Shown here: positions 12,530 to 24,059 of the stretch, piece after piece
How the letters are laid out: every line of letters begins with the position of its first letter
Numbering within the stretch: the stretch's first letter is position 1
NCBI GenBank assembly: GCA_030248215.1
Contig: JASANG010000896.1
Span: 186,001 to 250,000 of the forward strand
Reading direction: 5' to 3'
Length of the DNA: 64,000 nucleotides
Source: Enoplolaimus lenunculus
Lineage: Eukaryota; Nematoda; Enoplea; Enoplida; Thoracostomopsidae
Notes under the pieces: model-generated
Databases searched by the model: none
What the model was told of the DNA's origin: nothing
The model's input: only the letters and a program-made list of their open reading frames with translations
Position numbers and translations under genes: made by a program

Positions 12530-12645
12530 GGACTCAAAAGATCATTGGCGGAACGTTTTTCTGCTGGGACTGCAACCTCATTCTTACGCTTATGCTTAGG
12601 AATATGTTTAGGACTACAGTTACAGCCGTGTATATACTATTAATT
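12530..12645 (-). mobile_element. degraded TelA element
   Basis: Has AAAGATCATTGGCGGAACGT and TTTTCTGCTGGGACTGCAA from the TelA right arm, then CTTACGCTTATGCTTAGG, and a damaged left end (CCGTGTATATACTATTAATT). Confidence 0.5.
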
Positions 12646-13230
12646 GGCTTAAGTTTTTCAACGGCTGACCAACGCGAACAAGAAGCTACTAACTTAAAGT
12701 AATAAATTTAGATTTGATCAGCAGGAGCGTAGCAAATCTCGTATCGAAAGAGTGTACCTAATTCCAACCAAAACGCAGCTTCAGAAAGGCTTTGTGTATA
12801 CCCCTCCGGTGCATTTCTGCGACTAAGATATCGACAGGACTCACCTCGCTTTAAATTTCCAAATCGATGTTCTGTGTCACTGCATGAGTAAGTTGACCAT
12901 TTATGTTTAGCATTTAGCCAGTCCCGCAGCAATAGAACAGTATATGGCTCCTGTTTTGATTCAAGAACTTCTTAGTTCTTACCGTGACTAATTGCAAACC
13001 GCCTAATTAAGTTAAGAACTTTCAATGTGGTTACACCAAAATAGAAGTTTTAAACAAATATACACATTGCGTACTTTCAAAAGAACGTCACAGATGCCGG
13101 TTAGTTCGCTATAATGGCATCAAAGTTTCGCGGACATCGAACGTTATAGTCGCTAAGTAGAAAGCATTGGTTTCGCTAACTATCTCATATCGAAAAGCTG
13201 TTTGCGTTGCCTCTGTATGGAACTGGAGCC

Positions 13231-13603
13231 GGCCCATGTATAAAACAGGGCCGGAACAGTAGTATAAGCATATTCCTAAGCCTAAGCCTAAGCCTAAGCG
13301 TGTAGATGAGCCCAATGACTGATCCATGGGAGGGCCACCCCGGCCGTGGCCGCCACCGTACTGCATCTCGACAAAAATTCTATAGCAATTTTGTGACAAT
13401 AGTACGTGGTTTGTGTGTTAGTCAACAGTAAGTTTATTACCTGTGAAATTTTGCCCCCCCCAATTTTTACATCCTGGATCCGCCACATGAGCTTATTCCT
13501 ACGCCTAAGCCCAAGCCTAAGCCTAAGCAAAAATTAGTCTAAAGCTTAAACTGACTTTATTATAGCCCATCCAGAAAACGATCCGGCCCTGTTCTATGCA
13601 TGG
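13231..13603 (+). mobile_element. TelA element carrying a 176-bp insertion
   Basis: Left end GGCCCATGTATAAAACAGGG, right end CCCTGTTCTATGCATGGGCC. Flanks CTGGAGCC and CAGGAGCC match at seven of eight positions. Two runs of CCTAAG hexamers flank a foreign segment at 13311-13486 that is bordered by ATGAG on both sides. Confidence 0.8.
13311..13486. mobile_element. 176-bp element inserted in TelA, ATGAG duplication
   Basis: Intact TelA copies run straight from AAGAATGAG into CATATTCCTAAG, so the 176 bp between the two ATGAG copies is an insertion. Its right end reads CCTGGATCCGCCAC, the complement of a GTGGCGGATCCAGG start that recurs in this window (34243, 60590, 61538). No inverted ends are evident. 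Confidence 0.55.
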
Positions 13604-15695
13604 GCCCAGGAGCCTAATATATTAAGGATGCTTAAAGATCTATCGTGAACCTGAGCCCAAATCTGAACTTAAGCTAAACTTAAGTCTCAATGATCACCTA
13701 AGGCCAACGACTTTAAATGCATAAGTAAAGATATTGTTGCAACTAGAGAATTCTGATTCCATTCGAAATATTAAAATTTGTATTGGCAAAATGTTAGTAT
13801 ATTTTATGATCTGGCGAATGGTAATCTTCATAATTTAGCATAATTTTAGTTTTTATGCCCTGCGTCTAGTGCCAAAGCATGCCAGGGTGGGATGTACTCC
13901 CTGAATTTCAGGGTGGGGTCGCCTTGCAATGATCAAAATATTTTCTAAGTTGTGATTTTTTCAGTTTTAAAAACATACCCAAGTTGAATATTAACGGATA
14001 TTTTTTGTTTAAAATCTTGTTAGGATCGGAACCTCTGTGTGGTGGTTCCTAAATAAACGGTATAGGGGTGGGTGCTTATGATCTATTCGCTTCTATGTGC
14101 TTTTTTGATTTTCAGCTAACGTAGGTCATATACTTTAAAACTAATTACCAACTAGTGACAAGGTCTACTCGCAGTTGAGCATCTGCCTGTTGTATCATGT
14201 CTATTAATTCTACCAATAGTAGCTTGTACTTTCAAACTTGAGCAATGCAACTAAAATTTGAGGTCGAATTGGTTTTAAAACCTGGAACCGATGATTAACC
14301 TGCCATCTAAAGTATATAAACCTGGGAACGAACCAAACAATTGTTGTGAAAAGTTATTACCTAAGCAAGGGGCATAGCACCCCTCTCAATTTTAGTCTGA
14401 GTACGAGCAAAGTTACCGAAATAATACACTTCAGTAAACGATCTAGTTTTCGCCAACTAACATTTTGCTATAAACAAAAAATATAAAATTTGTCCCTGTT
14501 ATTTTGAGGTCATTGAACCAGTTTAGGCAACACTCCCTTACTGGAGGCTAAGCAAATTTGCTCTGTTACCCATAGTCACCAGTAATTTGAACGATTGCAT
14601 AATAAAATGTAATGCAATTTACTGTTGGTGTAACAAACATTAAAATAATGTTACTTAAGTGCTCTATGGTTAAGTACGTTATGTTAGAGCTTTTCGTTGA
14701 GTAACTGGTTTATGTTGTTATTAGCCAACACCAATTATTAGTTGGTGTTCGGGTTTTTTTTTCGTTGCGTTAAACATTTCAATACCTCTATATGGTTTGA
14801 ATATAACCAATTATGAACCAGATTAATGTTTTTGTCTGTTTTACCAGGCTAACATTTTTGTCTGTTTTAAGCTCAACAGCTTGAAAAACGACTACGAAAA
14901 GTTTAGTGCGGTTTAATTTTTCGGCAAAACCATGGTTTGTTGTAACTTTAGGTGATCGAATTATTAGGTTTTATTCCCTTGTTTGGAACTTTCGAACGTT
15001 TGGTTTCAAAAAGTTACCGTTTTGTGGATGTCATGAAATTTCCAGAACACCAAGAGTCCCTTTGTGTTTTTTTTACAAATCATCGATTGGATTGCAGAAA
15101 CATGATTAAAAGTTCGATTTTAACTGAAATCGACATGTCCCATTAAGGTTTGTTTGTAGGTTAAACTTAAATTATAGGTATTTAATAAAAATTTCTGCCA
15201 GCCAAAAGAATCGCCAGGGACCGGTACTATTTTTAGCTTCTTGTCCTGACTATTTATTGCATAAGATTGGGAAATGCGTTTTTGTGGAAACCTTCTACTT
15301 TTAAGCTTAAATCCGCTTTCTGAGTTGTATAACTAAAATTTCGATTTTGACAGTTGTGTGTCTCCTGCAACCAGCAATTGCCAATTTTTGAAAATAATTA
15401 ATTTTTGTATTCTTTGGATACTGCTGACGAATTTCAATTAGCTACTGTTTGGATGCTTGGCAAAAAGTAATTAAATTCGTACCTTTCTAATGAAAGGAAT
15501 TAGTTTTCAATAGTTTGCTTAAGTATTTCAGATACCGCTTGCATGTTGCAACTTTAGTCTTGGTTATGTAGGTACATCAACATAAAATTATCAGTGTTCA
15601 TAATCTGAAACTATTTCGTATTTGATTGGTTTACTATAATTACATCAAATTTCAGAGTTCAAGTTATACATTTTAAATTAGTTTATTTGGTAAAA

Positions 15696-18600
15696 ATGAT
15701 ATTAAAAATGACAACCATCTTTGCTTTGAGCATATTTATTGTTTTGGTCAATCTCGCAACGTTGGTAAGTTGTCGTTTTACTCAAATACAACTACTTGTG
15801 TAAGTAGTTTAAGCTCCGATCAATAGGTGTGTGCAACGACATTTTGATGCTTAGAGTTTTTTAGATCCGCAGTGTAATGGTAAGCTTAGGACTGACAAAA
15901 TTCAAACGCGTGTGGAAATTGACTATTCAGAACAAGCGCCTAGCGTTTAATACAAGGAAGAATTTAATTTGGTTAGAATACAAAAGTTGACTGTGAGTTG
16001 ACGTCGGTACATACGCAATTTCTAGAGAAATAGTTTACTCTACCCGTTGGGCGCATAGCCAGCGTTTTCAGTGGAGAGACGACCAGGCAACCTGGGGGCA
16101 TATATAGCAAAATCCTGAGTTCAGAAAAATTCGCCCGCAAAACGAATGGAAAGCTTGACACAGTATTAGAATTTGATGCGTCTCAATATGTAAGGTCAGT
16201 TGTGTGTAGTTTCGAAAGGGTGATTTGCTCGCTAGGCTGCTATCATGTACTCAATGGTATGAAGAAAACCTCACGAACAAAGCGAGCGAGAAAGTTGACA
16301 CACTTTTATCATATCTTTTTGCACAACTGTCGTGAAACGTTTTTTGGTTCGTGGATTGTGAGGTTTAGATTCCCCACACTCCCCCCAGTTACATGCCTGT
16401 TATTTATTAGAATGGTTGCACTGTATCTGTTTTCAGGCGACAACGTCTCCTGTTCCTCAGGATGCGACAAAAATGGACTCGACAAAAATATCTGATTTTG
16501 TTCAAAGTCGCGCATCGGGTGAGATCAGACAATCTTGGAATGGGCGCCGTTGTGCCGGGCCAATAGCTCCGGGAGGGGGCTTTCAGACCCGATTCAGAAT
16601 ACTTTTGTTTCTGTTTGATACGTGGGGCTAACCACAGACCTGCATTTGGCTGTTACAAGTTGCACGTATTGGATATGTTGGCCAATGTGTAGACCAGGGT
16701 CGTAACAATAGTATAAGCATGTTCCTAAGCCTAACTCTAAGCCTAAGCCTAAACCTAAGCCTATCTTGATTTAAACTAAAGCTAATCCAGCAGCATTAAG
16801 CAAACTTTCTAAATTAACTAAACTAATCGGTTGGTTTACCTTAAACTCATTTAAAATCTTAAATATTTTTAGTTTAAGCTAAACTTAATAACTTCTCAGA
16901 TACATTTAACTTTTGGACTGCGCCTGTTTCTTTAACTAATAAATTTAACTTTAAACTCGCGTTGAACTTAAAAATATGTTAGTCTAAATTAAGCTTACAT
17001 CTCTAGTTTAATTAGTCCGTCCCGCCATTTTAGTTTTACCGAAACCAATATTCAAATTTAATTAAGCTGTGATTTAAGTTTAAATTTTTACACAGTACGT
17101 AAAAAATTAGTCTACAGCTTAAGCTTAATGCATTCCCACAGAAATATGTTTACATGGGCTGATATATGTTAGAGATGGAAAAATTAATATATTGCTTGGG
17201 TAACTGAAGTCACTATTCGTCAACCATATATGTTCTTATCTTAGTTTTGATCATATCTCTTAAATTTACGAAGACGCATAGCTTTTCCAAAAAAGACCCG
17301 TAATATTCATTTGTTACAGAACACATTAAGCGTGTCAAAGATAAAATTGGCACCGATCCAGCCAAACTTGCGGCACGTCTGGAAGAAATGGCAAACAAAG
17401 CGAAACAAAAATACGATGAAACAAAGGCAAAAATACGAAAGCTGGAAACAGAAGAAGGCCAGAGTGGAGTAAGCGATAAGCGACTGGATGAAATCAAACG
17501 CGAAAAAGCAGCGCTGATCAAGCAAGCGACGGCTGCAAATACGAAAACTCTTCAACGAAAATGTGTCGTTCGACTGCGAGCATTGAGGCAACAAATCGCC
17601 AAAACAACCGACAGTACAGAATCGACAAACCTCGACAAAGAAATCGACAAAACTATCAGCGAATGCGAAACGCAGTCACAACAAATCGCTCAATCGTGTG
17701 AAGATCAAGAAGTTGAAGTGGCAGATGCGGCAAATGCGCTGGCGGCAGATGATGGAGCATTGAGAGAGATTGAATCAAATCGTGAAGGTTTGATCGCGGC
17801 ATGCAAACAAGCATTGGATGTTAAACGACAAGCGAAACGATTTCAAGCTGATCGACTGGCAGCTGGCGAAGGTACTGGGGCGTCATTGTCAAGGATTGAC
17901 CGGAAAAGTCAATCGCTGACAGCGAAAGAAGACGAAATCGCAACAATGGAACAAGCGCGTGAATTACACGAAAAATATCTTGAACGACTCCAGGATCAGC
18001 TCGGAAAATCGCCTGGCGACTCAAGATTACGCAATAAAGTCGACAAAGCTCGCGATGAAAAAGAACAAATGATTGCTGAAGAGCAACGGTTATCAACACA
18101 ACTAGCGGACGAAATGGCGACACTTGAAAACGACTCTGGTGTATCTCAAGCAATGCGAAAACGACTACGAAACAAACGGATTGAACTGCAAAAACACGCG
18201 GAACATGCGAAAGGTGAATTTAAACAAGAAAAAATTTACGAAAAACTAGATGAAATGACACGAGGCGGCGGAAAATTGAATCAAACTGAGGCGAAACGTC
18301 TAATTGAACGTGAAATTCCAGAAGCAATGACACGAATTGGAGAATCAGTGAACGAAAAGCGAACACGGCTGTCGCAACAAAAAGTTCAACTCAGCGCGTT
18401 ATCGAGAAATTCACGCGAGTATAAAGCCAAAGCGAAAGATGTAATTGATGCAGAAGTTGATTTATTCAACGAAAAGTTGAACAAAGCTCAACTGACATTG
18501 AGATCAGTGGAAGCTGAGGATCGACAACAAGAAATGTTGAATGCGGTCACTCCAGAATCACTTGACGCTGAGCTGACAATGCTCGAAGAACCAGCTGCCG

Positions 18601-19313
18601 AACTGAAGTCGATGAAACAAAACTTGCAACAAATGATGGAGAGAGCAGCAACTAAACTTGGAGGACCAGTTTCTGGAAGCACCAGTGGCGGTGACAACAA
18701 TCAACATTTCCGTCGAGCATCGACTCAAATGGACAAACTTCTACAACGAATTGGCGCAAATGACCAACTGGCGGCCCAAACATATAAACGAATAGCAGCG
18801 TCAGCAGCGAAAGCGAAATCAGCAGCTAAATCTGACGCAGAAAAGGCCAAATACGAAGTGATTGAAAATCGAGCAAAACTACAAGAAGTCGGCCTGAAGC
18901 AACAAGGAATCGTCGCAGAAGAAGCTCGACTGTCACTGATCGATACAAGGATGAAACTCGAGAATACAACTGGACGACAACGGCAAAATTTTGCACGAAT
19001 GTCGAAATCATTGATGGAGCGTCTCAAGGGTAAAACAGGTGAATTGTCAGACGAAATGAAACAAAAGGCGGAAGGAATGGATGGAACAATGCGATCGATG
19101 TGGCAAAATATGCAATCGGGAATCGACGAAAAAAGAAATAGACTTGAAACCGAGCTGTCTCGACTGAAAAATGAAGCGGCCGGAATGATGGAATCAGCGA
19201 AATCCGCGCTCCACGACGCTGGATCGAGGATTCAATCAACGGCCAACAACGCCATTGATAGTGCAAATGAAGCTGGAAGCTCGATGTACGGAACGATCTC
19301 AGAACAACTTTGA
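15696..19313 (+). CDS. secreted long coiled-coil protein, three exons
   Basis: Exons 15696-15764, 16437-16518 and 17320-19313; phases agree (0, then G|AA), with donors TTG|GTAAGT and GG|GTGAGA and acceptors TTTTCAG and TGTTACAG. The product has 714 residues. Residues 1-22 are a signal peptide (KMTTIFALSIFIVLVNLAT). From about residue 55 to 700 the chain is almost all charged heptad-type helix rich in Lys, Glu, Ala, Gln and Arg, broken near residue 495 by GGPVSGSTSGGDNN. Only four cysteines are seen in the rod, all in its first third. The C-terminal 90 residues (KSALHDAGSRIQSTANNAID) are Ala-rich amphipathic helix resembling LEA- or apolipoprotein-like sequence. Codon use is strongly GAA/CGA/AAA. 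A polyadenylation signal AATAAA lies at 19433. I do not recognise the family; a secreted structural or lipid-binding rod is inference. Its first-exon design matches the two Gly-rich genes downstream. Confidence 0.85.
16680..16772 (+). mobile_element. truncated TelA element in intron 2 of the coiled-coil gene
   Basis: Left terminus GGCCAATGTGTAGACCAGGG, then ATAGTATAAGCATGTTCC and a run of CCTAAG hexamers. The right half is missing; an unrelated AT-rich stretch with AACTAAA/TTTAACT words follows to about 17100. Confidence 0.65.
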
Positions 19314-19499
19314 ATAATTTTTGGATTTCAAATCAGATGTCTTATTTTGTTTCAGTGTTAATAGATGAATTACTTTTGTTATGCTTGGATTCAGGCTAGC
19401 AATAGACAAATATTGCTATAATGTCGCACCAAAATAAATAGTTTTTGTCGTATAAAGCAACGCATTTGCAGTGCGTAGCGTTTAACGGCAAAACACAAG

Positions 19500-19612
19500 C
19501 GTCACCGTACGTCAGTGCCCACTGGCTCGAGCGTCAAGTTAGCATAGCTAAGTAGTGATTGTAAACACCTCTTGTCGTAATCCTAGGTTCGAATGCCAGG
19601 TAATGATTCGAT
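19500..19612 (+). repeat. SINE-like tRNA-derived repeat
   Basis: Shares GGCTCGAGCGTCAA with the other copies. The A-box-like CATAGCTAAGTAGTGATTG and B box AGGTTCGAATGCC are spaced as in a tRNA promoter. Confidence 0.5.
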
Positions 19613-19845
19613 GTTAGCTAAATAGAAGTAATTAATGCGTTAAATTATTAATATTGTTTTTAGTCATTTTTCTCATTTAAGCTCTGTTTAATCGAAAAAA
19701 TTTTAATCTATGAAATTGAAAAATGATTTATTATACGTTTATACATCGCTTGCTGTTTTCTTTTATATTAATAAAGTGGTCGCTGTTCATGGCATCGGTT
19801 CTGATCTTCCAAGTGAAATAACAACACATACGCATGTTATTTTAA

Positions 19846-20222
19846 GGTCCCAATGCCTAGAGCAAATGCGTAAAGTAGTATAAGCATATAGGCCAAGGTT
19901 ACTTTAAGGGGCGTATCAGTAGATTAAGCGTATTTCTAAGCCTAACTCTAAGCGTTGCAAAAATGTATTCCTAAGCCCAAGCCTAAGCAAAAAAATGTAA
20001 TCTAAAATCTAAACTTACTGTTTTATGGATCCACCAGAAACCTGGACGCCCCTTAAAGTAACATGGTTCTGCATATCGCTAAGCTTAAACCTAAACCTAA
20101 ACATATTGGGTAAGAATAAGCTTATACCTAAGCCTAAGCAAAATATAGTTAGCCTAAAACTTGAGCTTACGTTATTGCAGTCCCACAGAAAAATAGTCCG
20201 CCCGTGATGTTTACATGGACGC
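19846..20222 (+). mobile_element. TelA element interrupted by a TelB element
   Basis: TelA left arm at 19846-19889 (GTAAAGTAGTATAAGCATAT), right arm from 20070 (GCATATCGCTAAGCTTAAAC ... TTTACATGGACG). TelB sits between. Outer flanks TATTTTAA and CTTTTAAA match at six of eight positions. Confidence 0.7.
19891..20069 (+). mobile_element. TelB element nested in TelA
   Basis: Left end GGCCAAGGTTACTTTAAGGG, right end CCCCTTAAAGTAACATGG. The flanking AGCATATA and TGCATATC are the two copies of the TelA target site, differing at two positions. Confidence 0.8.
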
Positions 20223-20445
20223 TTTTAAATTATTTTGAAAATTATATTTCATTCAGATGTTTCAATTCAATTCTTACATACATACGTCAAACAGTATTTT
20301 CATTCCAGTCTACGTTGATTAACGCAAATTAATTTTTGGAATACTTGGCCATTTTACCATCACTTTTCACGTGAATTATCACGACTCGTGGATTAAAACT
20401 TGAGCAACAATTTTTCCAATTTTTTGCAACTGTGCACAAAATGCC

Positions 20446-20608
20446 GGCCCACGTTACTTTAAGGGGCGTCCAGGTTTCTGGTGGGTCCAATTCTAGATTT
20501 CATTTTTTTGCTCAGGCTTAGGCTTAGGTACACATTTTTGCAACGCTTAGAGCTTAGGCTTAGGAATACGCTTAATCTACTTTTATGCCCTTTAATGTAA
20601 GATTGGCC
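20446..20608 (-). mobile_element. TelB element
   Basis: Left end GGCCCACGTTACTTTAAGGG, right end CCCTTTAATGTAAGATTGGCC in shortened form. Flanks AAAATGCC and AAAATACC match at seven of eight positions. The core has TTAGGC-type clusters. Confidence 0.8.
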
Positions 20609-21731
20609 AAAATACCAATATGGCTGGTTTCAATAACTTTTCAATTAGGGTGGGGGGCTACGAGTGAACTAAAATTTGTTTTAATTAACAATTTTGCAAA
20701 TTAGTATTTTTAATTAATTTGTAATTTAAGTTAATCTAAGATTTGTAACTCGGACACTTGAATCGTAGTTGTATACCATCACGACTCAACACAGTTGGTT
20801 GACTCCCGTGTCTAAAGACTTCGAAAACGGTTTTTATCGTGCATTATATGCAAGGATTTTAAATATGTGGCATGTTTGCGACTTGATACAAGAAAATTAT
20901 TTTTAAAATATTTGTTTGGTAAATCATACTTACTGGCAACTACTTTACCCATACATTGGCTTGGGTCCAATGTTAAAAATGGCTCACAAACACGCACATT
21001 GAGTTAAAAAATCACCCACCATCGGACCGGCAAAATAAACTTAATCTGATTTCGAAAGTCACGTCGTAGCTGAAACAAAATGTAATTTTTGCCACTGAAT
21101 TTCACCACAAAAAACGAAATCATGGTGGTTGTTGGTATTTGTGGAATCTTTTGTTGTTTATTTAATTTGGTGCAAAAATATAAGCGCGGGGTACGGGCTG
21201 TAATAGAAAACTCTGCGCGGACTAAAGGGGTGAAGGTTTGCCTAAAGTTATAGTTGGTTGTCTCACAATCTTATGCTTAATTATAGCGTAATTAAAAGTT
21301 AATTCGTTTAGCTTGAACTTCTATTGTGGATAAAAGTACTAAAACAAAGTGCCGAAAAAAGTAACATATACACTTACTGGGGGCTTAAGCAATTAAGCTC
21401 GATGTAATTACGGTTCTACGCCAAAAAAACGTACCAAACACGCACTCGTGTTTTACTGGATTTGATTAAATTATCAATCCAAGCAAATGCGGTCAATTCA
21501 ATTTAAACGAAACCTGTTTTTCGGTAAAAATTACAGCGGTGTTTTATCCTGAATTTTAGTTGATAAATTGGTTCAGCCAGTGCAACATACTGTTGCTTTA
21601 TGTGTTTTGACAGCTGCAGTGTATATATCATGGGAATAGCAAGGAATTGTTTTCATTTCATGATTATAGCGTCAACTAACAATACACTTTTACAAGCTAA
21701 ATATATTTTGACCCTTGATAGAAAAAGGCTT

Positions 21732-21925
21732 GCCCGTGTAAAGATCTGAAGCTGAACGTATTTTGTCCGAGACTGCAATAGAATACGCTTAAACTTATAA
21801 AACAAATTATTTGCTGTAGCTTTGGCTTAGGCTTCGATATAACTTATTATAATGCTTAGGACTACTAGGCTTAGGCTTAAGCTTAGGAATAGACTTATGC
21901 CACTGTTACGGCCCTGTTATATACA
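21732..21925 (-). mobile_element. TelA element
   Basis: Ends CCCGTGTAAAGATCTGAAGC and CCCTGTTATATACATCGGC. Flanks AAAGGCTT and AAAGGTTT match at seven of eight positions. It faces the next TelA copy head to head, 33 bp apart. Confidence 0.75.
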
Positions 21926-21957
21926 TCGGCAAAAGGTTTCAATGGTGTGAAATTTTT

Positions 21958-22172
21958 GGGCCATTGTAAAGAACACGGGTGAAACAGTGTTAGAAGCACA
22001 TTCTTATCCCTAAGCCTAAATTTAAGCCTAAGCCTAAGCGTAAGAATGAGCATATTGCTAAGCCTATGAGTAAGCCTAAGCCTAAGCCAAGCGAAAAATT
22101 TAGCCTAAAGCTTAGCTTACCCAATTGTAGTCTCACATAAAAACGTGCCGCCCCTGATCTTTGCACGAGCGC
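21958..22172 (+). mobile_element. TelA element
   Basis: Left end GGCCATTGTAAAGAACACGG, right end CGCCCCTGATCTTTGCACGA. Three clusters of CCTAAG hexamers, and the family's conserved AAGCTTAGCTTACCC block before the right end. Confidence 0.75.
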
Positions 22173-23304
22173 TTTTCAAGTTATGGCCTACGTTTTTAAT
22201 TTCTAGGCGTAAGTGGGCTATTCTTGCTGTATTGACAATAATCGTTGTCACAATTTGGAATTTTTAACATACTTTAGCAGCGAATCCATCTTAAACACGA
22301 TTGTTTGTGTTTTATTTTACAACGCAGAGCCAGGTGCTGTTGCAGATGATATAATAATTCCGTTGGAACAACGAAACAAGCAAATTTCGAACTTAAGCAA
22401 GATAACTTTGAATCTGTTATATGTTTGATTAACTTGCGGCCACGACGTAGACAACAATCTAAATTGCAGAGTTGTTATAAAAGAAACTCAAAATTCAAAA
22501 TTAACTTTATACATCACTTATTATTTGACCAAACTGAACGCAATTTTTACAATATGTTATATATGTACCAATTTTCTGAGGACAAATGATTATAACCTAG
22601 AGACCTTACCATAAAAATTTACTGACGGAGACAGTGTATGCTCCCCCCTTTATTTGCTCTCCCTCTGCATCCGCTAGTGATCCAGAACAGTTGTGCACAA
22701 GTTTACCGGTTTGATTCGAGCTTTCAACTACCGGAACTAGTTATTTCCGGTATTAAAATCACTCGACACTAAACCGAAGTATTCTGAAATGTGTTTTTAA
22801 TTAATTCAGAAAATCAGATCGGAGACTTTTTGTTTATTTTGGATAAAATTTCAGACAAAGCGTCGACAAAAAATGTTTTTAAATAGGATGAAATTGAATT
22901 GTTTAAATTTAAAACTTTGCAGCATGATGAGTAGTACTCAGTAGTTATTGGGTCAGAGAGGGCGCAAAACTATTTAACACGAAAACTATTGTTGGTTTTG
23001 AGTGAAATTCAATTAATTGAGAATGACTAAGTTCCACTAAGTTAAGGTCTGAGATTTCTCGTCTAAGTTTAAAATTTGTATTCATAAAAATGTTTAGGTT
23101 AACACCGTTGAGGCGTAGCCAGGATTTTGGAAAGCGGCTGTTATGTTCATTAAACAATGAACACGGGGTTTCTTGCGTTATCAACTGGAAAACTGTTTAT
23201 ACGTTATATAAACAAACGAAAATCGGCAGTTTAGTATCCAGATTAGCTAAGTATGCTAAACGAACCGATGTAGCAGCGGATTTCTTCCCTTGCGGTTTTT
23301 ACAC

Positions 23305-23690
23305 CCAGGGTAAGAAGATTTCGATGCGGGTATACCTGTGGGTAAAGAATTTCAAATGCGGGTAAACTTTGCTAATCTTTACTCAACTGAAATTTTCTTA
23401 AGAATTTTGAAATCAGATAATGTAGAAGAACTTGAATTTTTAAACTGTTTTTACCGTATGCCTGAAAAATAAATATAGCGAAACATCAATGCGCTGTAAA
23501 ATTCTACAGTTGTATTGTCTGCAGAAGAAAAAATACGCGCGGGTACAGGTGGGTAACAGGAAAGGAAATTTGTGCGGGTAAAGCAGGGTAACGGATAAAA
23601 GAATTTTGCGTGGGAATACCTGCGGCTAAAAATAAAATTTCTGCGCGTAAAGCGCAGCGTGGGTATAGAAAATCTGTACCCACTTTGGGT
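23305..23690 (+). repeat. imperfect minisatellite of GCGGGTAAA words
   Basis: Irregular repeats of GCGGGTAAA, GTGGGTAA and GCGTGGGTATA, interrupted in the middle by AT-rich DNA at about 23390-23520. No coding signal. Confidence 0.45.
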
Positions 23691-24059
23691 TGCAGCTACT
23701 TTATTGTGCCGAACGCCGCCGTATGCAGCCGCGCGCCATTGGAAAAAATCTATTTGTAGGCATTCATAACACCTAATTTTACAGTGCCGCGCCGTGGCGC
23801 GCGGACAGGATAGCGTACCCTTACACCTCTTTCTGGAACCGGTAGCGACTGAGCTGTTCTATATATTGGCCGCTATCATGACGCATTCAACAACTTTACA
23901 CTGTTTTCCAGGCCTCTATGAGGGTTGGAACCGGCCCGGTTTTTTGCACCCGGGTCCTGCTCGCTTGAGCCGGGTTTCACAAATTTTATATAGGTTTAGA
24001 GCAGAAAACAAAACATAAAACAAACCATATAAATATAACACTATTGCATATTTCACCAA

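Larger units (their letters stand above)
6552..15695. other. 9.1-kb intergenic region packed with MITEs
   Basis: No firm gene. It holds the elements listed separately (6993, 7663, 8158, 8821, 10804, 11110, 11272, 12530, 13231) plus weak TTAGGC remnants near 7915-7960. Three minus-strand frames (12108-11845, 12932-12708, 13224-13109) have some coding look and are discussed as a finding. The G/C-rich run at 9900-10090 looks like a piece of a dispersed element. From about 13610 to 15695 the DNA is AT-rich with nothing recognised. Confidence 0.5.
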
